Shown piece after piece: positions 23,249 through 31,474 of a stretch of 35,798 nucleotides of DNA. The DNA comes from Mycobacteriaceae bacterium 1482268.1. Lineage in GTDB: Bacteria > Actinomycetota > Actinomycetes > Mycobacteriales > Mycobacteriaceae. Every line of letters starts with the position of its first letter. Position 1 is the first letter of the stretch. The notes under the pieces are model-generated. The model was not told the DNA's origin and did not search any database. It was given only the letters and a program-made list of their open reading frames with translations. The position numbers and the translations under genes are program-made. The DNA lies in NCBI GenBank assembly GCA_001665255.1, contig LZSH01000211.1, positions 1-35,798 on the forward strand. The letters are read 5' to 3'.

Positions 23249-24781
23249 ATGTCTGAGCTCTCCGATTCCCACGCGCTCGTAGTCGAGCGCAGCTGTGCCG
23301 TTACGGCTGTGGCCCTCAGTGGGCAACGTCGCGAGGGCGTTCGCCTGGTGAGCGGGCAGCGACGCGATTTCGGTCTCAGCTCGACCCTCGACTACGTCCA
23401 CGTTCCGTACCCGCCACCGGTACGCAGTTGGACGCGTAGGACGTTGACATGCGGTGTAGCGCTTCAATGTTCACCATCGAAAGATCGAATCGTCGACTAC
23501 CGATTGAATGAATTATCAGCGCGAGAGTTGAGTGCGCTTACCCTCGTCGAGGCGGGCGTGGCTCTTGGCTGGATCGTGCAGAACTGGCCCGGTCTGGTGG
23601 CTGAAGTCCGGCGACTTCTCCCTGACCTCGAACCGGCACCCAGCGATTTGGACGCCACGGAGATGCTGAACCGCGCCATCATTCTGGCGCGTACATCGAC
23701 ACCCTTGATCGTCGATCCGCTGCTCGGCGCCTTACCGAGGGCATACACCGATCCACGGGGACTGGCCGACAACCTGCGGCGAACCTTAGGCCGGATGCCT
23801 TGGACCACAAACAAGAAGCGACTTCCGCGGCCGTACTCGGTTCCCGTAGGTGGCGACGGCGGCGTGCGAAATCCGAATCTGCCGCCACCGAGCAGGCCTC
23901 AGGACAACGATCTCGATATCACTCCAGAGCACCGGCCCGGCATCCCCTACCCGGAGTGGAACGCTTGGACCGAAAGCTTCCTTTCCGACCACGTGGCGGT
24001 GCTCGAGCGCACGCATCCGATCCAGCACCGTCAGCCGGTGTCGGTGTCCGCGGATCTGCGAAAATGGTTCGAAGAGCACACCCATCGGGCGATGAAAAGC
24101 CGACTTGAGGATGGCTCCGACCTCGACGTCGAGCAGTACGTCAACCATTACATCGACCTGACGACCGGCGAGGCGATCGAGCCGCGCATCTTCCGGGACC
24201 TCCTGCCCAGCAGCCGCGACGTCACGACAGCTCTGCTACTTGACGGCAGCTCGTCTCTCGGGGTCCACGGCGGCCGGATCTTCAAGCTCGAACTGGCTTG
24301 CGCCGACGCACTTTCGCAAGCCATGACGCTGGCCCGCGAACGCCACGGCATCTTTGTGTTCACCGGCAACACCCGCCACCGCGTCGAGGTGACCTGTCTC
24401 AAGGATTTTCAGGACCGCAGGTTTGTGCCGCCGAGCGGTCTCGGCCTGGCCGCCGGTGGATACACCCGACTCGGCGCACCGCTGCGCCATTTGACGAGTC
24501 GGCTGCTTGCCGAACCGTCGGAACGGCGACTGCTCATCGTGATCGGCGACGGTCTGATCTCCGATGAGGGCTACGAGGGCCGCTACGCCTGGGCAGATGC
24601 GGCACACGCCGTCGAGGAAGCCAACGACGCCGGCGTCAGCATGTACTACGTCGGCGTCGGACCGACCAGGGTCGACCCCCTTCCCGAAGTGTTCGGACCT
24701 CGCCGCTCCCAACGGATTCGACGTATCGAGGAACTCCCGCGCGTACTTGCCCATGTGCATCGAGAGTTGGTGGCAGCGTGA
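23249..24781 (+). CDS. VWA-domain protein of the NorD/CbbO type
   Basis: This is a 510-residue cytosolic protein. A variable N-terminal region (1-320, Pro-rich around 192-235) precedes a von Willebrand A domain with a complete MIDAS site: D332-x-S334-x-S336 (LLLDGSSSLG), T406 (GGYTRLG) and D434 (VIGDGLIS). NorD and CbbO pair with NorQ/CbbQ AAA+ ATPases to insert metal into, or remodel, a target enzyme such as nitric-oxide reductase or Rubisco (family knowledge). The ATPase follows directly here, but no norB, norC or Rubisco gene is present, so the target must be another protein; the adjacent six-TM proteins are the best candidates (inference). Confidence 0.85.
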   Translation: MSELSDSHALVVERSCAVTAVALSGQRREGVRLVSGQRRDFGLSSTLDYVHVPYPPPVRSWTRRTLTCGVALQCSPSKDRIVDYRLNELSARELSALTLVEAGVALGWIVQNWPGLVAEVRRLLPDLEPAPSDLDATEMLNRAIILARTSTPLIVDPLLGALPRAYTDPRGLADNLRRTLGRMPWTTNKKRLPRPYSVPVGGDGGVRNPNLPPPSRPQDNDLDITPEHRPGIPYPEWNAWTESFLSDHVAVLERTHPIQHRQPVSVSADLRKWFEEHTHRAMKSRLEDGSDLDVEQYVNHYIDLTTGEAIEPRIFRDLLPSSRDVTTALLLDGSSSLGVHGGRIFKLELACADALSQAMTLARERHGIFVFTGNTRHRVEVTCLKDFQDRRFVPPSGLGLAAGGYTRLGAPLRHLTSRLLAEPSERRLLIVIGDGLISDEGYEGRYAWADAAHAVEEANDAGVSMYYVGVGPTRVDPLPEVFGPRRSQRIRRIEELPRVLAHVHRELVAA

Positions 24782-24810
24782 CCCGAGCCAGTGCCGGAGG
24801 CGGATCCGGC

Positions 24811-25611
24811 ATGAAAGACACCTATTACTCCAACGGCAACGAGGTTCAGCTGTTCGAACAGGCCTACCGCCAACACCTCCCGGTGATGCTGACTGGCCCG
24901 ACCGGCTGCGGCAAGACGCGACTCGTCGAGCACATGGGCCTGCTCCTGAGCCGGCCTGTGGTGACGATCAGCTGTCATGACGATTTGACCAGTTCTGACC
25001 TCGTCGGGCGGTTCATGGTCACCGGCGGCGACGTGGTGTGGACGGACGGACCGCTCACCAGAGCGGTCAAGGCGGGAGCCATCTGCTACCTGGACGAGGT
25101 CGTCGAAGCACGGCACGACTCGCTGGCGATCCTGCATTCACTGACCGATCACCGTCGCGCCCTTTATTTGGACCGTCCGGGCGAAGTCGTGCCGGCACCC
25201 GACACCTTTATGCTCGTGTGCTCCTACAACCCCGCCTACCGCAGTTCGTTGAAGGAGCTCAAGCCGTCCTTCCGGCAACGCTTCGTCACGCTGCCGATGC
25301 GCTACCTGGAGCCTGAGCGCGAAGCGGAGGTCATCGTGGCCGAGGCGGGAATCGCGATAGCGTCGGCGCGGCGACTCGTGCAGTGCGCAACGGCCATCAG
25401 GACCGCCGACGAAGCGTTCCACTTCGAACCCCCGTCCACGCGTGTGCTGGTCACCGCCGCGCAATTGATCGCCGCGGGCGCAAGTGAATTCGAGGCCGCA
25501 CAGGCCTGCGTCCTGGCGCCATTGTCCAGCGACGGCGCCATCTCAGAAGGTTTGAGCGAAGTGGCGGCGGCAAGCCTGGCCGCCGCCGACAGCTCGAGCC
25601 CCACACCGTAG
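24811..25611 (+). CDS. AAA+ ATPase of the NorQ/CbbQ (MoxR-like) family
   Basis: This is a 266-residue ATPase. Walker A is GPTGCGKT (29-36), Walker B is ICYLDE (91-96), the sensor-1 Asn is N140 (CSYNPAY), and arginine-finger candidates lie in SFRQRF (153-158). The N-terminal GNEVQLFEQAYRQHLPVMLTGP is diagnostic for NorQ/CbbQ. The ATG at 24811 has GGAGG 10 nt upstream and gives the usual family length. A GTG at 24778 overlapping the VWA stop (GTGA) is the alternative and would add 11 residues. It should form a hexamer that works with the VWA protein as an activase. Confidence 0.9.
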   Translation: MKDTYYSNGNEVQLFEQAYRQHLPVMLTGPTGCGKTRLVEHMGLLLSRPVVTISCHDDLTSSDLVGRFMVTGGDVVWTDGPLTRAVKAGAICYLDEVVEARHDSLAILHSLTDHRRALYLDRPGEVVPAPDTFMLVCSYNPAYRSSLKELKPSFRQRFVTLPMRYLEPEREAEVIVAEAGIAIASARRLVQCATAIRTADEAFHFEPPSTRVLVTAAQLIAAGASEFEAAQACVLAPLSSDGAISEGLSEVAAASLAAADSSSPTP

Positions 25612-25630
25612 CGGAAGGAGTCGTAACGAC

Positions 25631-25759
25631 ATGGATCAGAAGGAACAGAAGCGTAAGAGAGCACTGATCGTTCTGCAGATCGTCGTCTACGGCTACCTGC
25701 TGACGATGTTCGGTATTCAGCTCTACATGTCCTTCGCCCGCGGGTGGTGGGAGCTGTGA
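25631..25759 (+). CDS. 42-residue single-TM membrane peptide
   Basis: The ATG at 25631 follows GGAAGGAG with about 11 nt spacing, and the stop overlaps the next start by GTGA (25756-25759). The product has a strongly basic N-terminus (MDQKEQKRKR, predicted cytosolic), then one hydrophobic helix (ALIVLQIVVYGYLLTMFGIQL) and a short tail YMSFARGWWEL ending in aromatic residues. Translational coupling to the six-TM paralogue 2 suggests that the two proteins assemble together (inference). No known family was recognised. Confidence 0.75.
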   Translation: MDQKEQKRKRALIVLQIVVYGYLLTMFGIQLYMSFARGWWEL

Positions 25760-26451
25760 GCCTGGACGTACGGGCGGGCGGCACGGTAACCCTCGAAGAG
25801 CACGACGAGCAATCACGCCTCGCGCAACGCCGAGCGGACAAGTGGATGATCGTCGGCGCCGCTTTGATGGGCATGTGGGCCCCGGGAGTATTCGGATTGC
25901 CCATATTTCTGCGCGGGGTATGGCTACAGCGGCAAGCTGCCCGCGCAGGTCTGTCTATGCGGCCGATGATCGTCACCCTGATCGGATACCTCGTGCTGAT
26001 CGACGGGATGCTCAACAGTCTGGGTTGGGCGCTCGATCTCGTCGCGAACCACACATTGGTCAACCGTGTGCTGATGGTCGGCTGGGGCGCGATGTTCGAC
26101 GCCGGTTATTTCTGGCACTACAACGAATTCTGGATTGGCGGCGCCGCCGGGCCGGGCGAGAAGTCCATGGTGTTCGGGATGATTCTCACGGTCTTCGCGA
26201 TGCGCTGCGCCGCGGCGATCGGGTTCCTGCAGATGAAGCGCTGGGGCCATCAGTGGATGATCATCACCTGCTGGATGGGTGTGCTCATCTGGTGCCTTTA
26301 CGTGTTCAACATGACCATGTACGCCGACGTGCGCTATGCGGGTGTGGTCTTCCCGGTCATCGGCTGGTGGCTCTACGACATCTTCTACATCACGCCGTTC
26401 CTCGCGATCCCGTACCTGCACACGGTCAATCGCGAAATATTCTCCGACTGA
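25756..26451 (+). CDS. Six-TM membrane protein, paralogue 2 (unknown family)
   Basis: This 231-residue protein is paralogous to the one at 21706-22437. It shares all His/Asp/Glu positions noted there, including FDAGYFWHYNE, WGHQW, YADVR and LYDIFYITPF. The N-terminal 35 residues differ, and the C-terminal half is nearly identical. The GTG at 25756 overlaps the small peptide stop. Earlier in-frame GTGs at 25744 and 25747 lie within that peptide gene. Flanked by a small membrane peptide and a single-TM protein, and preceded by the VWA/AAA+ pair, it is the likely core of a membrane complex. Its activity is unknown. Confidence 0.87.
   Translation: MSLDVRAGGTVTLEEHDEQSRLAQRRADKWMIVGAALMGMWAPGVFGLPIFLRGVWLQRQAARAGLSMRPMIVTLIGYLVLIDGMLNSLGWALDLVANHTLVNRVLMVGWGAMFDAGYFWHYNEFWIGGAAGPGEKSMVFGMILTVFAMRCAAAIGFLQMKRWGHQWMIITCWMGVLIWCLYVFNMTMYADVRYAGVVFPVIGWWLYDIFYITPFLAIPYLHTVNREIFSD
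26218..26330 (+). repeat. Near-identical coding repeat, copy 2
   Basis: This matches 22204-22316 with one difference in 113 bases. Further downstream, the stretch encoding GWWLYDIFYITPFL is again almost unchanged. Confidence 0.9.
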
Positions 26452-26472
26452 ACTGATTCGAGGAGTTTTGCT

Positions 26473-26910
26473 GTGAGTTCATCGACGACATCAGAATCCG
26501 CCGAAGACCAGAAAACCGCGGACCTGCCCCCGGGCACCACCCCGTTCTACGCGAACATGCACAAATGGATAAAGCGAGCGGTGCTGGTCTGCCTTGTCGC
26601 GCTCGTGGTCGAGGGCGCGTTCACGCTGCCGTTCATGGCGGTGTACTACGGCTACCCGACGCTGAGCCTGACCGAGATCTGTAGCGAACTGCTGAAGGTT
26701 CGGTACTCGGATGACACCCTGGAATGCAAGGTGCCCTACCCGCCGTTGGGGCCCCCCGAAGGAGCTGAGGGCAAGGACACCGCCCAAGACCAATGGGGTA
26801 TCCAGCCGGTCCCGAAGTACAACAGAATCGGTTGGCGCGAACTGGTGCGCATCCATGACGCCCGCGAAGCGCGTCAGGCCGCCGAACAGCAAGGCGCTCC
26901 GGCGCCGTGA
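26473..26910 (+). CDS. Single-TM anchored protein of unknown family
   Basis: This 145-residue protein has a Ser/Glu-rich cytosolic N-terminus (1-30), one TM helix (about 34-58, [25 protein letters not shown]), and an outer domain with two cysteines (C70, C85) that could form a disulfide. A Pro-rich stretch [10 protein letters not shown] and a charged Ala/Gln tail follow. GTG start, with GAGGAG 8 nt upstream. It directly follows the six-TM protein and overlaps the P450 start (GTGA). It could be an extracytoplasmic subunit of the membrane complex. No family was recognised. Confidence 0.75.
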   Translation: MSSSTTSESAEDQKTADLPPGTTPFYANMHKWIKRAVLVCLVALVVEGAFTLPFMAVYYGYPTLSLTEICSELLKVRYSDDTLECKVPYPPLGPPEGAEGKDTAQDQWGIQPVPKYNRIGWRELVRIHDAREARQAAEQQGAPAP

Positions 26911-28127
26911 CGAAATCGCTCGAGGAACACGCGCACAACTGGGACCTTCGCCATGAGGACTTCCAGGACAACGACTTCCTCTACGACGTCTACAGGGAAA
27001 TGCGGCAGAGCTCGCCGTTCGCGCATACCGACGCGCCGTTTCTCAGTGCCACGCCCGGTGGCGCGTGGGTGGCAACACGGTATGCCGAGTGCTATCAGAT
27101 CCTCCAGGACTGGCAGCACTTCTCGAGCAACCCGACACCCGAGGCGTCCGAGCACCTAGCGGGTGACCTGGTGATCACTCTGGACCCACCGCGCCAACAG
27201 TCTTTCCGCAAGGTGCTCAATCCGTACTTCTCGCCGGCGCGGATGAAGGCACTGAGACCCCAGATCCAATACGAGACAGATCAATTGATCGATGTATTCA
27301 TCGAAGAGGGCGCCGGCGACCTCGCTGAGGTCGCGTGGCGGCAACCCGGCATCGTCTTCTTCAAATACTTGCTCGGCATGCCCATCGACGATGTGCCCTT
27401 GTGCATCGAGCTGACGGACACCGCACTCAACGGCGACTCCGCAGAATCGCGCATGGCCGCGTGGGGTGGCCTGGATCAGCACATCCACGATGCGGTGACG
27501 GCTCGCACCGGCCAGCCGCGCCATGACGATATGATCGACGTCCTCCTGCATGCCGAAATCGACGGCGAGAAGCTGGCATTCGGTGACATTGTGGCCAATG
27601 CGATGCTTCTGGTGCAGGCCGGTCTGGAGACCACGGCGAGCGCGATGTCATTTGCGTTCCACTATCTGGCAACTCACTCAGCGGAACGGGATCGACTCAT
27701 TCGCGAGCCCGAAATACTGCCGCGAGCCGTCGAAGAATTCATTCGCTTCGCTGGATCGATTCACGGGATACCCCGCACCGTCGCAAAGGAAGTTGAACTC
27801 AGCGGGCAGTCCTTCTGTCCGGGAGAGTCGGTGATGGTCAATTACGCCTCCGCCAACCGGGATCCCCGCCAATTCTCTGAGCCGGATCGCTGTATCCTCG
27901 ATCGCCGCGAAAACCGGCACCTCGGATTCGGAGCAGGGGTCCATCGTTGCCTCGGATCCAATTTGGCGCGCCTTGAATTCAATGTCGGTCTCGAGCAAGT
28001 CTTGTCGAGGATGCCCGACTTCGCGCTTGCGAAGAACGCAGAAGCGGTATTTCACGGTAACTCCGTCACGCGGGGCTTCCGCCGAATCCCGGTTGCCTTC
28101 ACGCCCAACGGGAGGTCAGCCGTATGA
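26907..28127 (+). CDS. Cytochrome P450
   Basis: This is a 406-residue soluble P450. The I-helix has AGLETT (238-243), the K-helix ExxR is E277-R280, and the haem loop is [10 protein letters not shown] with thiolate C348. The start is GTG, overlapping the previous stop by 4 nt, and the gene also overlaps the following DapB-fold gene (ATGA). AGLETT is shared with the P450 at 3238-4446. No ferredoxin or ferredoxin reductase gene lies in this operon, so electrons must come from elsewhere. The CYP family is not assigned. Confidence 0.92.
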   Translation: MTKSLEEHAHNWDLRHEDFQDNDFLYDVYREMRQSSPFAHTDAPFLSATPGGAWVATRYAECYQILQDWQHFSSNPTPEASEHLAGDLVITLDPPRQQSFRKVLNPYFSPARMKALRPQIQYETDQLIDVFIEEGAGDLAEVAWRQPGIVFFKYLLGMPIDDVPLCIELTDTALNGDSAESRMAAWGGLDQHIHDAVTARTGQPRHDDMIDVLLHAEIDGEKLAFGDIVANAMLLVQAGLETTASAMSFAFHYLATHSAERDRLIREPEILPRAVEEFIRFAGSIHGIPRTVAKEVELSGQSFCPGESVMVNYASANRDPRQFSEPDRCILDRRENRHLGFGAGVHRCLGSNLARLEFNVGLEQVLSRMPDFALAKNAEAVFHGNSVTRGFRRIPVAFTPNGRSAV

Positions 28128-29200
28128 CCTATCGCATCACCCCATCCAGAAATCAGACCTATCGGGTCATTCAGTGGATGACAGGCGATGTCGGACAAGT
28201 CGGGGTACGGCACTTCGCAAGCAACCCCGTGTTCGAACTCGTCGGCCTGCTTGTACACAGCGAACACAAGGTCGGCAAGGATGCGGGCGAGATCGTCGGC
28301 ATTCCGCCGACCGGCATCACCGCAAGCGACGACATCGAGTCGATCGTCGCGATGGATGCCGATTGTGTGTTCTACACGCCGATCATCATGGACGTCGACA
28401 CCGTGTGTCGGCTTTTACAGTCCGGGAAGAACGTCGTGACGACGAGTGGCTTCTTCCATCCGTCCCCGGACTTCCGAGAAGACGGCGAACGTATCCGCTC
28501 CGCCTGCGTGGCGGGCGGCACATCCTTCCATGCAGGCGGCATCCACCCCGGCTATGCGGGCGACATCCTGCCGCTGACACTGGCGCGGGTGACCAGCAGA
28601 ATCGACAAGATCCAGGTATACGAAGTGGTCAATATGATGACCGACGCCCCACTCGATCACATCGACTGGCTGGGATTCGGCAAGGAGGAAGAGAAATTCC
28701 TTTCCGAGCCAACCATTCTGGGATTGGGGAAGATTTTCTTCGCGCAGTCCATGTACATGATTGCAGAGGGCCTCGGAGTCCAGATCGACGAGGTGACCTC
28801 GGACCTGCGAGTTGCCACCGCGATCGATGACATTCCGCACGAACTAGGCTCAATCGCAAGCGGAACCGTCGCCGCGCAGCACCACGAATTCACGGCGTGG
28901 GTGGACGGACGCCCACTGATCGTCTTCCACGCGATGTACACCACCTGTGGCGCTGAAAGCGTCGACCCGGCCTGGGACTGGGGCAAGACGCAATACCGCG
29001 TTGTGATCGAAGGCGACCCCGCCACGGAGCTCACTCTTGCTGGGATCGAGAAGCCCGACGGCACAATGACGCACCCCGGATACGACTGGACGGCCATGGG
29101 CGCGATCAATGCGATCCCGGATGTCTGCGACAGCCCTCCTGGCTGGATCAGTCATTTCGACCTCGGTCTCGTCCAACCCCGTGGGCTGGTGCGCACATGA
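28124..29200 (+). CDS. DapB-fold NAD(P)-dependent dehydrogenase-like protein, second copy
   Basis: This 358-residue protein has a Rossmann start YRVIQWMTGDVGQVGVRHF, a central GGIHPGYAGDILPL, and a C-terminal domain with DPAWDWGKTQYRVVIEGDP. It belongs to the same fold group as the protein at 19840-20913 (dihydrodipicolinate reductase/diaminopentanoate dehydrogenase-like), but the two are distant in sequence. Members found beside P450s and SDRs in mycobacteria lack a proven reaction. An NAD(P)-dependent redox step on the locus substrate is the simplest guess. It is coupled to both neighbours by ATGA overlaps. Confidence 0.8.
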   Translation: MTYRITPSRNQTYRVIQWMTGDVGQVGVRHFASNPVFELVGLLVHSEHKVGKDAGEIVGIPPTGITASDDIESIVAMDADCVFYTPIIMDVDTVCRLLQSGKNVVTTSGFFHPSPDFREDGERIRSACVAGGTSFHAGGIHPGYAGDILPLTLARVTSRIDKIQVYEVVNMMTDAPLDHIDWLGFGKEEEKFLSEPTILGLGKIFFAQSMYMIAEGLGVQIDEVTSDLRVATAIDDIPHELGSIASGTVAAQHHEFTAWVDGRPLIVFHAMYTTCGAESVDPAWDWGKTQYRVVIEGDPATELTLAGIEKPDGTMTHPGYDWTAMGAINAIPDVCDSPPGWISHFDLGLVQPRGLVRT

Positions 29201-29622
29201 CCGGGGAGCAACAATCTTCGCAGCTGCACCATGTTGTTTTCGCGGTGGCAACGGATCGGCACGCGACGGTGGCGAAGATGTTCACCGAACTCGGATTCAC
29301 ATTCAACACAGCCGAATTGACCGAGCTCGGCGTCACCGTCGCACTGGATTGGGATCGAGGCATCGAGTTGATCAGCCCGATCATCGGTTCCACGGCTACG
29401 GTGGCCACGTCCGTCAACGAATTCCTCGACCGCTACGGCGACGGCGTCTACACCGTTGTGCTGCGAGTGCCGGAAGCCGCGCACGCCGAATCCGTTGCCG
29501 AGCGTTACGGATCGACCGTCCGGTTTCGGCAGAGCTTCGACGGTGAGGGGTCCTACCTTCACGAAATAGACCTGTCGGTATTCGGCTTACCGCTGACCCT
29601 GCTCGGCACCAACATCTCATGA
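29197..29622 (+). CDS. VOC (glyoxalase/extradiol dioxygenase) superfamily protein
   Basis: This 141-residue protein has one pair of beta-alpha-beta-beta-beta modules: LHHVVFAVATDRHATVAKMFTELGF at the N-terminus and SYLHEIDLSVFGLPLTLL at the C-terminus. H11-H12 and late His/Glu residues could form a metal site. Methylmalonyl-CoA epimerase, dioxygenases and glyoxalases share this fold. It overlaps the DapB-fold gene by ATGA, and a 64-bp gap with AAAGGAG leads to the next P450. The reaction cannot be assigned. Confidence 0.7.
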   Translation: MTGEQQSSQLHHVVFAVATDRHATVAKMFTELGFTFNTAELTELGVTVALDWDRGIELISPIIGSTATVATSVNEFLDRYGDGVYTVVLRVPEAAHAESVAERYGSTVRFRQSFDGEGSYLHEIDLSVFGLPLTLLGTNIS

Positions 29623-29686
29623 TCGATCCGTCGGTTGGCCGCCCGCAGATGACGTACGGAGCGCGTAACGCCGCAAAGGAGATGCC

Positions 29687-30913
29687 ATGACTGTGGATGC
29701 GGTCAAACCGAGCGTCTTCGAGGCCGATCTTCCAGTGCTCGAATACGACGTCACCGACACTCCGCAGGACATCTATCCACAGTTTCGAGCAGCGCAGCAG
29801 GTCAAGCCGATCGCGCTCGGTCCAATCGGGCCCGAGGTGCTCTCGTACGATCTGGCGCGCACGGTGCTTCGCGATCCGCGCTTTGTGGTTCCGACCGGCA
29901 TCCATCTGTCCGCGCATGGAATCACGTCAGGACCGTTGTGGGACAGGGTGACTCGCAGCATCTTGAACATGGAGGGCGACGAACATCGACGGTTGCGCAG
30001 TCTGGTGTCGCGGGCGTTCACACCGCGGGCGACGGCCCGGATGCACGACACCATTCACGCTGTCATCAACGAACTCATCGACAGCGTGATCGGTTCGGGC
30101 CGCTGCGAATTCGTAGCCGACATCGCCCGCCCCTACCCGATACCGGTGATCTGTGCGCTGTTCGGTGCGCCTCGCGAAGACTGGCAGCAGTTCTCCCGAT
30201 GGGCTGAAGACATCTTCAAGATCGTCAGCTTCGACTGCAACCTCGCCGAAGAGGAGGCGAGCGTGCTCAATGCCTGGGACGAGTTCGACGACTACATCGA
30301 CGGAATGATCGCCCAGCGCCGGCAACGCTTGACCGACGATCTGCTCTCCGAGCTGATCCGAGCCGAAGACGGCGGTGACCGCCTCGACGCCGCCGAGTTG
30401 CGAATGCTGGCTTTCAGCATTCTGGTGGCCGGAACAGATACCACGCGAAGCCAGCTGGCGGCGTCCATGCAGGTGCTGTGCGACCACCCCGACCAGTGGG
30501 GGCTTCTTCGCGACCAGCCCGATCTGGCTATGGGCGCGGTTGAAGAGACCATGCGCCATTCACCGTCGATGTGTAGCACCGTGCGCAGCGTTGCAGGCAA
30601 CGTTGAGGTCGGCGGATACACCTTTCCTGCAGGCACATTCATCATCGTCAACACCTATGCCGCCAACCGGGACGCCGCAGTCTATGACAACCCGACCCAT
30701 TTCGACATCACCCGCGACGACCCGCCGCCGATTCTGACGTTCGGGGGCGGGGTGCACTACTGCCTAGGTGCCAACCTCGCCAGGCTGGAGCTCGCGGAGG
30801 CGCTGAAGATTCTTTCTCAGCGCCTGCCGAATCCACGCCGGGTGGGGACTGTGCCGTGGAAACCGCTGCTGGGTCTTAGTGGACCCACGAGTCTGATGAT
30901 GGAGTTCGACTGA
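29687..30913 (+). CDS. Cytochrome P450
   Basis: This is a 408-residue soluble P450 with AGTDTT (249-254), ExxR at E287-R290, and the haem loop TFGGGVHYCLGANLAR with thiolate C359. The classic C-helix HRRLR (100-104) is present. AAAGGAG lies upstream. Its stop TGA shares one base with the ATG of the EXPERA protein (TGATG), so the two are translationally coupled. It would hydroxylate a hydrophobic substrate; given its neighbours, a polycyclic isoprenoid is plausible (inference). Confidence 0.93.
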   Translation: MTVDAVKPSVFEADLPVLEYDVTDTPQDIYPQFRAAQQVKPIALGPIGPEVLSYDLARTVLRDPRFVVPTGIHLSAHGITSGPLWDRVTRSILNMEGDEHRRLRSLVSRAFTPRATARMHDTIHAVINELIDSVIGSGRCEFVADIARPYPIPVICALFGAPREDWQQFSRWAEDIFKIVSFDCNLAEEEASVLNAWDEFDDYIDGMIAQRRQRLTDDLLSELIRAEDGGDRLDAAELRMLAFSILVAGTDTTRSQLAASMQVLCDHPDQWGLLRDQPDLAMGAVEETMRHSPSMCSTVRSVAGNVEVGGYTFPAGTFIIVNTYAANRDAAVYDNPTHFDITRDDPPPILTFGGGVHYCLGANLARLELAEALKILSQRLPNPRRVGTVPWKPLLGLSGPTSLMMEFD

Positions 30914-31473
30914 TGGTCAACAAGTCCGAAGCGCCGCCCGCCGCCGTGACGCGTGAGGTCATCCCGTTCCGCGAGCGGAAGGGAGACATCGTCTTGTGGG
31001 CGTTCTTTCTGGTGAACGTCGTCTTCGTGACCTACCAGGCGGACATCGAGCAGCTTGTCATTCGTGACCCTGACAACTTCACCTACCCGGTCTGGCCCCC
31101 TGCTTACATGATCGACTTCCTGCACTGGTACTTCGCGAACTACGACCCGCTGCTGTACGAGCGACCCGTCTGGTACACCACGATCGTCGTCATCGACCAG
31201 ATCGTCTACGGCCCGTTCTATATCGCTGCGCTGTACGCGTTTTGGAAGGGGAAGGAGTGGATCCGCAACTGGTCGATCATCTGGGCCTCGGTGATGCTCG
31301 CCACGGTGACCGTCATCCTCGGCGAGGAGATCGCCGGGCCATTCGCCAGCGATCATCTCGCGCTTGTCTTCGCGACCAATGCGGGCTGGTTGATCATCCC
31401 CGTGTGGGTGCTCATCCGGATGTGGCGGGAACACCCATTCACGCGACCGGTCAAAGCCGAGGGTGAGATCTGA
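30913..31473 (+). CDS. EXPERA-domain membrane protein (EBP / TMEM97 sigma-2 receptor-like)
   Basis: This is a 186-residue four-TM protein. The order of features follows human TMEM97/EBP: TM1 with an acidic residue just after it (D44, TYQADIEQL), then HWYFANYDPLL (D78), PVWY, TM2 beginning IDQIVYGPFY (D95, where TMEM97 has E73), YAFWKGKEWIR, TM3 with GEE, and TM4 ending in IIPVWVLIRMWREHPF. Eukaryotic EXPERA proteins include the sterol delta8-delta7 isomerase EBP and the sterol/oxysterol-binding TMEM97. The resemblance is read by eye from motif order and acidic residues. It follows a P450 and lies two genes before an ERG2-like protein, so a role in sterol or triterpenoid double-bond isomerisation or binding is inferred. 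Confidence 0.8.
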   Translation: MVNKSEAPPAAVTREVIPFRERKGDIVLWAFFLVNVVFVTYQADIEQLVIRDPDNFTYPVWPPAYMIDFLHWYFANYDPLLYERPVWYTTIVVIDQIVYGPFYIAALYAFWKGKEWIRNWSIIWASVMLATVTVILGEEIAGPFASDHLALVFATNAGWLIIPVWVLIRMWREHPFTRPVKAEGEI

Positions 31474-31474
31474 C

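Noticed and set aside
23249..25611. Nitric-oxide reductase or Rubisco activation locus
   Set aside because: The VWA and AAA+ proteins match NorD/NorQ (CbbO/CbbQ) families, but no norB, norC, cbbL or cbbS gene is present in the window.
21706..26451. The six-TM proteins as PmoC/AmoC-type copper monooxygenase subunits
   Set aside because: Size, TM number and a D-x5-H-x2-E motif are suggestive, but the PmoC ligand pattern and PmoA/PmoB partners are not visible. It is kept only as a hypothesis for remote-homology testing.
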